From: Crotalaria pallida
Taxonomy: Eukaryota; Streptophyta; Magnoliopsida; Fabales; Fabaceae
DNA: 64,000 nt
Assembly (NCBI GenBank): GCA_037953625.1
Contig: CM075651.1
Span: forward strand, 126,074,501-126,138,500
Direction of reading: 5' to 3'
The notes beneath the pieces are model-generated. The model was not told where the DNA came from, made no database searches, and saw only the letters and a list, made by a program, of their open reading frames with translations. Position 1 is the first letter of the stretch. Each line of letters begins with the position of its first letter. This document shows, one piece after another, positions 57,165 through 64,000 of the stretch. The translations under genes were made by a program, and so were the position numbers.

Positions 57165-57579
57165 AAGCGGCTTAACAATTTACTGGGGGGGTGAACAGTA
57201 AATGAAACCGTTAATATCAAATTTTCGAATATAATTGAAAATAGTTCAGCAAAAAGTGGTTTTTAGAAAAAAAAGTTAGCAAATATCTTAATCGATTAAT
57301 GTCTGACAACAAAATAAAGCTAATTGATTAATCAAGTATGTTAATCGATTAAAGGCTGAGAGCTCAACTTTGGCTAATCAATTAGTTTGACAGCTAATCG
57401 ATTAATTACTGATCATAACTTAATCAGGTGAAAATAACTTCTGGGAAAGTTACAAAAACAAAGGAAACTCTGTCCATTTTTAACGGAAAATTTTATAAGT
57501 TAATCAGCTTTAAAACGAAATTTTCAAGGAACCAAATAATTAAGCTAGGGTTAAGGGTTTTATTTTCTAGGGTGTCACA
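57165..57579 (-). repeat. gypsy-type LTR 5' fragment with TTAATCGATTAA motifs
   Basis: On the minus strand it starts TGTGACACCCTAG (57579), the same type of start as the gypsy-1 LTR. It holds three perfect palindromes (57395-57404, 57341-57352, 57288-57299) and two degenerate ones, 175-291 bp from that start. No polypurine tract precedes it, and the rest of the LTR is missing. Confidence 0.6.
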
Positions 57580-57870
57580 AAGGGCACTCATTAGGGCACT
57601 TTGAATTCTGGATCGGACTCGATTTCCGCGGGGCTCTCCGGGTTCCGTTGCTGGAGGAATGGGATTATATGGGATTACCGAAGCTTCCGCACCATCTCAA
57701 GGGTCGTTCTCATTTCAGTGCTCTCTTGCGAACTGCTCAAGTGGCGGGTTGACTGGTTTCACAGGAGGAAGGTTTAGTTGACTCCCTTGGTTACCCACTA
57801 CTGGTTGTTGCTTTTGAAGAGGATTATCGGGTCCATATTTCACAAGTGCTAAGTTCCATATTTCATTTCA
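57580..57870. other. Unassigned
   Basis: On the minus strand it reads as a Pro/Gln-rich stretch (PDNPLQKQQPVVGNQGSQ) with stops. It could be the extreme C-terminal region of the MULE gene or gag-like sequence; not resolved. Confidence 0.25.
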
Positions 57871-57879
57871 TTGTTGGTG

Positions 57880-60754
57880 GTCATCTATAACCAAGTGTTG
57901 GTATGAAAATCATTGCTGGTGGGCGAGGTGCATCTACTGTGTGAGACAAGTTTGCCGGTGGTTGAGACAAGTTTGGTTGAGGCAGGTTTACTTTTGCCTC
58001 AGTTGTTAACTGAGATCTTATTCTTGGCCTGATGGGCAGTTTTTTCATTAGAGCTTGAGGTACAGTTGGTGCAGGCTGGGATGAGAATTCTTCATCCATT
58101 GGAGGCTGAGATTGAGAAGTGTGTATAACCTTAGCTTGAGGAGCAGTTCCATGTGTTGCACAACTCCTGAGACATTAGTTTTGATTGGAGCAGCACCTCC
58201 CTCAGCTGCCTTTCCTCCCTCGGCTGCCTTTGTTGCCTCAGCTGCCTTTGCTGCTTCTTCATCTTGCTTTGTTTCTTGTATACTAGGCAACCCTTTTTGT
58301 TATGATTTTCACCCCCACGACATGAGCATGTAAACTCTGATATCTTTCTCTTCAATTTGTTGGGGTTCACAACCTCCTCCTTTCCATTCTTTGTTATGTG
58401 TCCAATCTTTATTTTTTGTTTTTTGGGCCTACTGGGTGCCCTCTTCACTGATGGAGGAACTGGTGCAAGGTTTCCAGACTCTTCCCAGTATATCTCTCCT
58501 CTCATTGGTTGGATATGATGCTCATAGGTTGCCCTATAACTTCCCATAGTGAGCCAGGCATGACAATAATCTTCAAGCATTTCACCCTTGTGTGCTATTG
58601 GAGCCACAACATGCATACATGGAAGTCCTGTAAATAACAATCCCAATTACTCTAATTTCAATGCATAATTTAAACAAAGGAAATCAATTGAATGTATGAG
58701 TTAATATACTTGTCAGGTCCCAAAACCTGCAAGTGCAAGTTTGTTTGACCAAGTCAACAAAAAGTTTAGCTTTGCCACGGTGTACCTCTTAGGTTAAACC
58801 AAGATTATCACCTACAAAGGGATAAAATGGGTTCAATATTCACTTAATCAAATGTAACAAGAAGAGGAATAAAATGAGTTCAACAATTTACCTACCCAAA
58901 TTGGCTTCCATTGTTGCTTTCCACTTTATCTTTATCCAACCTACTATGTTGTGAAGGGGCTAGAAAACCAGTGTATCCAGAGAACTGTTGTTTGTTGTTA
59001 GTTAAGTTTTGCATAATCATTTGACCTCCTCTAGCATGTTCAATATAGTCTTCCCCCTAGCACTAAAAATCTTAGAGTTGAAAACCTCGCAAGCATTATT
59101 GCATATGTCGCCTATCTTATGGTCGTCACTAATTTCAGCCTTGGTCCATGAGGAGGTGGTTAGGTTTAATTTCATCCACTTGTCAAGATAAGCCCAAGCC
59201 TTCTGATCTTTTGCTTTAACTCTTGCCATAGTCTTTAAACTGTGACCTTGTTGTGGATCTTGCACACTCCCATAACATAGCCTTGATATCTTTGTCCTTC
59301 AATATCTTAGAGAAGTTTTGCCAGAGATGTCATGCACAAAGCCTGCGATGAACACCTAGCATCACCTCTTGCAGTGTTGGAATCAGACCGTGAAATAAAC
59401 ATAAATCAATCAAGTTAGTCCTTAACATTGACACATTTAATTCACTTAAATCCCTAACTTTGTATAAATTTAATACAATTACATCCCTACGATATGGAAC
59501 CTATCATTACCTTTTGCTTGTCTGATATAGAGTTTCACCCATTGTCCTTGTAGTAACCCAAGTCAAGTTGCAAGAACTCTAAAAACCACTTCCAATTATC
59601 TTTGTTCTCCACATCCGCAACTCCACATGCAATTGGATAAATGTGATTATTTGCATCTTTCCCCATAGCAGACAACAACTGTCCTCCATAATACCCTTTC
59701 AAAAAGGCACCATCCAAACCAATTAAAGGTCTACAGCCAGCCTTGAAACCATTCTTGCATCCAACCAAACGAATGTATAACCTATAATTGTGGATTTCCA
59801 ATAAGCATAGGAATTGTCTCCACTTTTATAGTGGATCCAGGATTACTATTTATCACTTCATGGCAATAATCCCAAAGCTTACCATGTTGCGCTTTTTCAT
59901 TCCCTTCTATATATACCCTTGCCTTTACAGTAGCCCTATACACCTTACTATTATCTAAAACAACACCATACTTCCTCTTAAAATACTCACAACTTCCCTA
60001 TGTTTTAGATTTGGTTGTTTTATTAGCTTCTTAACCAATTTTTGTGAAACTCACTCCTTGTTGGCCTGGCCAACCTTGAATTCCCTACAGCATGTGTGTG
60101 TAGAATCAAAGGTCTTGACTAGAAAATTGTTGCTAACATTGCTCCATCCACAGTAAATCTCCCACTTGCATAACTCATTCTTGCACTTGACCTTTGCCCT
60201 TACTTTGTCATTTTTGGCCAAATATAAATCCCTCCTAAAATGTATATTGTTATCCTTTTTCTGACTACATTCCCCTTCTTTCTGACTTGTACTAACAACA
60301 TTCTTATATGGCCCTGACCTTCAAGTACTCCACTAACAACCTTCTTTATAACTTCATCACACACAGCCATGCAATCATTGTCTACACCTTCTCCCTCATC
60401 TTCCTTGTCAACCAAAACAACTTCTTGTACATCAGGGGTAATTGTAGGTGTATGGTCATAAGAGATGTGACCCACACATATCCAGCAATTTTACTTGCCT
60501 GCACCATTTGCAAAAGGTCTTTATCAGTCTCTAATTCCTTCAATCCCCTGGTCGTGGACTTTTTTGGAACTAACTAGAATACTTTTGGATAGACTCTTGT
60601 ACCCTAATTTCTTGTAGTAATCCCTACAAGAAAAAATATCCAACTCATATTCATCGATCCCTCCCCACTCTAAGACCTTTCCATTGTTATATGTTGTCTT
60701 CCCATTACTGTCCTTATAAAAAGTACCTCAATGGTGAAACTTCAAGTAAATCAT
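57880..60754 (-). pseudogene. MULE (Mutator-like) transposase gene, decayed
   Basis: Probable start at 60752-60754. The N-terminal region has YNNGKVLEWGGIDEYELD and YYKKLGYKS, the MULE N-terminal domain. The MULE transposase core is GCRPLIGLDGAFLKGYYGG with the first catalytic Asp, then ANNHIYPIACGVADVENKD and NWKWFLEFL, and after an intron-like gap near 59395-59505 ISDKQK / LIPTLQEVM with the second Asp. Further on are WTKAEISDDHKIGDICNNA, a SWIM-like TGLPCMHVVAPI (58640-58610), and a C-terminal CSCRGGENHNKKGC knuckle plus Gln/Arg-rich and Pro-rich tails. A TGA within the first ten codons (HH*GTF), later stops and frameshifts show it is not functional. Terminal inverted repeats were not found, so it may be a non-TIR MULE or an eroded one. 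Confidence 0.85.
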
Positions 60755-62028
60755 CCTATAAATGAACATTAACAACAAATCAGTTAATCTCTATTGGGTT
60801 TAACACACCCCACAAACAGTATACACCAAGAATAAACAACAAGGACCACATATACACAACAGGGACCACAAATAGAAAATAAAGAAGGTAAGTAGAACAA
60901 GGAAATCATTTAAAATACTCCATGGACCACAAGGACACAAAAAGATAATAAACTAATAACCCATTATCTGAAATTTATGCAATAAACAACAATAAGATGA
61001 AAAAACAATGCTAAGTAACTTGTATAATCTACACTAAACCCTAAACACGGATATTGAGAACAACGATGCATGCAAATTTTTTTTTTTTAAAAAAAAAAGC
61101 ATTTAGGGTTAGGGTTTCTCTTACCTTTTGAAGCTTCTTTGCTGTTGAAATGAGGTGATTGCAGAGATGGTGTTTACTTAGCTGGGGTTTGGTTTGCTTT
61201 AATATTTTTGAAGTTGGGGTTTCGTTTGTCGTGAACACTAGAGCTATGGGGTTACTTTTTTGTAACGGAGTTTCTTAGCTTTGGGTTTCTTAGCTGAGGT
61301 ATGTGAAAGGTTAGGGGAGGGGTACTTCTATTTGGCGCCAATTAGATAAAGACCCACGTGGAATTTGTTTGTAACAGGTGGCCAAAATAATGTCATTTTG
61401 GTCATTATTATTGTCCACATATGCATTTTGTAACGACACAATGATGACAACAAATGCCAGGGACTAACGTGCTTTACGTCTTCCTATCTCATGGACTAAA
61501 TTGTAATTTCGCCAATCTCAGGGCTAAATTAACCAATGGCTACAAATTAAAATTTGGAACAAATCTGACATATTACTCAAAAATAATCTCTAACTATCAA
61601 TCGGAGGATCCTTCATTTTTTTTAAAAAAAAAAATTGATGGATGTAAAATATAATTTTCATTTACCCTTGCATTGTATGAGTCACGAAAACGAGTTTCTT
61701 AACATTGTTATATCTATATTTCAAAAAAAAAAAACAAAAAAAAAACATCGTTATATCTATGCATATTACAGTTGTTATGTAGCCATGTTGTTAATTGGAA
61801 AGTTTATGCAATGTATCCAATTAAGTAAGTTTTTCTGTTCTTATAAAAAAAATAAGTTTTCTGTAGTTCCATAGACCAAAGGAAAAGAAAAATAACAATG
61901 ACGTCCTTACAACTTTATCACATATACTAAAAAAAATGTAAAAAGTATATCTGCTAATAATATTAAAAGTACATTTAGATTAATTTGTTAAGACAATATG
62001 TCAATATATCATTGCTTAAGAAAAAAAT
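60755..62028. other. MULE 5' flank / intergenic
   Basis: Includes the likely 5' untranslated region of the MULE gene (acceptor-like tttatag just before the ATG). Also phrases such as 'gccagggactaacgtgc' and 'catggactaaattgtaattt' near 61457-61505, which resemble MITE or MULE ends, but no boundaries could be set. Confidence 0.4.
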
Positions 62029-62029
62029 A

Positions 62030-62546
62030 GGCTTATTTATGTTTTTTTTTCCTTAAAAGTTCGGTGTGTTTTGTTTTTAGTCCCTAAAAATTATTTTGAC
62101 TGAGACTATTCCTTTAGTTTTCAAATGTTTTGATTTTAGTTCATGCCGTTAGGAAAAATCTATTATCTGCTGATGTTTCTAGCGGGACATCACATCAGCG
62201 GTCACGTGGTGTGAGGTGATGCAAAATAGGTGGTATAACGTTGATAATACAGGCTCATGGTCGCAAAATGGTCACATACCGAAAATGGTGCCATATACAA
62301 AATTTTGTGTTCATCGACCTGAATCAATCCATGTCACATAACCTACTTAGCGTCATCTCACAACACGTGGCTGCTGATGTGGTGTTTTGTTAACCTCATC
62401 AGCAAATAACTGATTTTTTATAACAAAGGGGACCAAAACCAAAATGTTTGAAAAATTAAGGACTATTAGTCTCGGTCAAAATAACTTTTAGGGATTAAAA
62501 CCAAAACATACTGAACTTTTAGGGACAAAACCATATATAATTACAC
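62030..62546. repeat. Foldback element related to 33039-33556 (~517 bp)
   Basis: Left end GGCTTATTTATG as in 33039-33556. The arms pair through 'ccttaaaagttc', 'ttttagtccctaaaaattat' and 'ctgatgtggtgtt'-type blocks. The right end has diverged and no target duplication was found. Confidence 0.7.
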
Positions 62547-62554
62547 TAAATATA

Positions 62555-62824
62555 CTCCATCCGGTCCTATATATAAGTCCCATTTGAAGACTTTTCTTTG
62601 GTCTTTAATATAAGTCATATTTCCAACTTCCAATGACATTAATTATTTCTTTTCCACAAATACTATTTACTCAACATTTTTTAGATTCCCAATAATAATC
62701 ATAGGGGTATTTTTGAAAAAGTGTACCAAATATTTACATTTTCAATATCACTAACAATATTAACTAAGTTTCTTAAAGGGTGTAAAAATTAGTCAAACGA
62801 GCTTAAAATAAGAACCGGAGAGAG
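62555..62824. mobile_element. Stowaway-like MITE (270 bp)
   Basis: CTCCATCCGGTCCTATATA and, from the right, CTCTCTCCGGTTCTTATTT, flanked by TA on both sides (62553-62554, 62825-62826). Complete relative of the truncated copy at 15327. Confidence 0.88.
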
Positions 62825-62826
62825 TA

Positions 62827-63788
62827 TTATATATATGGCAAAACTCATGTTTTGGTCCTCTAAGTTATTTTCTTTTTTCAGTTTCGTCTTTTAATTTTTA
62901 TTCTTTTCATTTTTATCCTAAAAATAGTTTTTTGTTTCAAATGTATCCTAAAATCCATTTTTCATGGTAAAATTTTGAAAAAGTGATGAATACATTTTGT
63001 AGATCTTTTCATTTTAAACTTAATGATACCATAATCATGAATTTTGGTTGGAAATTGAGAATCACAAAGGAAACAAAAATTTATTAGACGAAATAATTGA
63101 AAGAAAAAAGAAAGTTAATTGATGCATATGATAAATGAAAATAACTTGGAGGAGCAAAATATATGTTATGTTTTGCATATTTGCATTAACGAAGTATTTA
63201 TTGAACTCTATGATGAAGATATTTTTATAGTATTTCATTTTGCTTCATACTTTTAATCTTAGGCACAATCTGTTCAATTATACTCCTGCTAATGACTAGC
63301 AATGATACCAAAAAAGATAGAGAATCTTAAGATATATAGACACCGAGCTGGAAGAATTACAATAAAGTTATGCGAGTACGAAGGCACGTATCCCAAGCAC
63401 CAAAACTTATAAGGAATGAGATCAGACTAAGGAAAAGTACATCATGCAAGCCAAATTAATATACCAAACTTGCTGCTTGGTCTGTTTTCTGTTGCCATTC
63501 TTGTTGTCTACATAAATAGACGTTTCTATTCTCTTTTTCTTTTCTGATCTTTCATTCCTTTTCTCTGCTAAATGTGCTCTTCAATAATGTAAATAAAATA
63601 CGATGTGTCAGTTAGCAAGTAAAGAATTAATTAACTTTATATCATCAATGCCTAGTATGTAGGCCAGTAGTACCACCATGCCTGCACCCATGCCAGAGTA
63701 AGACATGCTTTTCTTTTTTAATGGCAATTCCTTGCTGCTTACACGGCAAAGCAAAGCCTTCATGTATATCAGTTAGTAAAAGATATAA
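62827..63788. other. Intergenic, nothing firm
   Basis: 'ttggtcctctaagttattttc' near 62855 resembles one MITE arm without a partner. A 30-codon minus-strand ORF near 63610-63706 was considered and not accepted. Confidence 0.4.
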
Positions 63789-64000
63789 GGTTTAATTACG
63801 TCACAATTTCCTGAAGATTGGGGTACTTTTGTCAGATACCCTTGTTGTTTTTTTTTCAATGTCTAACTCCCCGAAGTTACTTTTGAGTTTGTCATGTACC
63901 CCTACTACCAATTCTGACCAATTTTGCTGACATGTAACATCGAAATCCTGATCAGATGCAGGAGATTAAGCACCTGGTGCCCCGTGGTCGAAGATCCTTT
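63789..64000. mobile_element. Family A MITE, cut by window end
   Basis: Left arm GGTTTAATTACGTCA, 'acttttgtcagatacccttg', 'ctactaccaattctg' and the centre 'atcagatgcaggag' match the element at 14540-14888. The right arm lies beyond the window. Confidence 0.85.

Noticed and set aside
57880..61345. Terminal inverted repeats for the MULE
   Set aside because: Sequences around 57.5-57.9 kb and 61.0-61.4 kb were compared by eye; no matching ends or 9-bp duplication were found.
63610..63706. Short minus-strand ORF starting MSYSGMGAGMVVLL
   Set aside because: Hydrophobic start is suggestive, but it ends after about 30 codons and no second exon could be supported.

Overview
The window is nuclear DNA from a dicot plant, most likely a legume. 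The evidence is spliced genes with GT-AG introns, a plant-type PPR gene, Ty1/copia and Ty3/gypsy retrotransposons, plant PIF/Harbinger and MULE transposons, many AT-rich foldback MITEs, a tRNA-Ala gene and a two-exon cysteine-rich secreted peptide gene. The species cannot be fixed from sequence alone. Genes are sparse and most of the window is transposon-derived.

Layout. 1-5.8 kb: a decayed MITE, a Mutator-type foldback element (1453-2270), an intronless mitochondrial-type PPR gene (3705-5060, minus) and a SINE remnant. 5.78-10.25 kb: a PIF/Harbinger element with TTA target duplication; the transposase is reduced to its N-terminus and the Myb/SANT partner gene is broken. 10.3-16.4 kb: a small MITE, tRNA-Ala(UGC), and a three-exon gene for a 156-residue coiled-coil protein. 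17.3-18.9 kb: a deleted Ty1/copia copy in which gag runs straight into reverse transcriptase. 19.06-29.6 kb: a minus-strand Ty3/gypsy element (gypsy-1) whose two LTRs differ in their second half. 29.6-35.3 kb: a LINE 3' remnant and a dense series of foldback MITEs, several with perfect 9-bp target duplications. 35.9-37.0 kb: a two-exon defensin-like peptide gene on the minus strand. 39.5-42.95 kb: the 5' part of a second copia (Sirevirus-like) element. 42.95-55.97 kb: a gypsy LTR (gypsy-3, minus), split by a complete, recently inserted gypsy element (gypsy-2, 44977-55289, TSD tgaag). 57.2-64 kb: a gypsy LTR fragment, a decayed MULE transposase gene on the minus strand, and more MITEs.

The most unusual material is inside the long LTRs. 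(1) Each LTR family carries its own short palindrome (ACTCGAGT, TAACCGGTTA, TTAATCGATTAA or GTAATCGATTAC). In the three LTRs readable along their length it is repeated in two clusters at similar offsets, about 270-500 bp and 1350-1670 bp from the LTR start. (2) Gypsy-1 and gypsy-2 LTRs both contain an apparent intron and, immediately after its acceptor, a related small ORF. (3) Just upstream of that acceptor lies an array of mini-hairpins; in gypsy-1 several share the loop UUGGU while the stem sequences differ. I do not know of a description of this combination.

All calls come from reading the sequence by eye. Family assignments rest on motifs recognised from memory, and no database search or alignment program was run.
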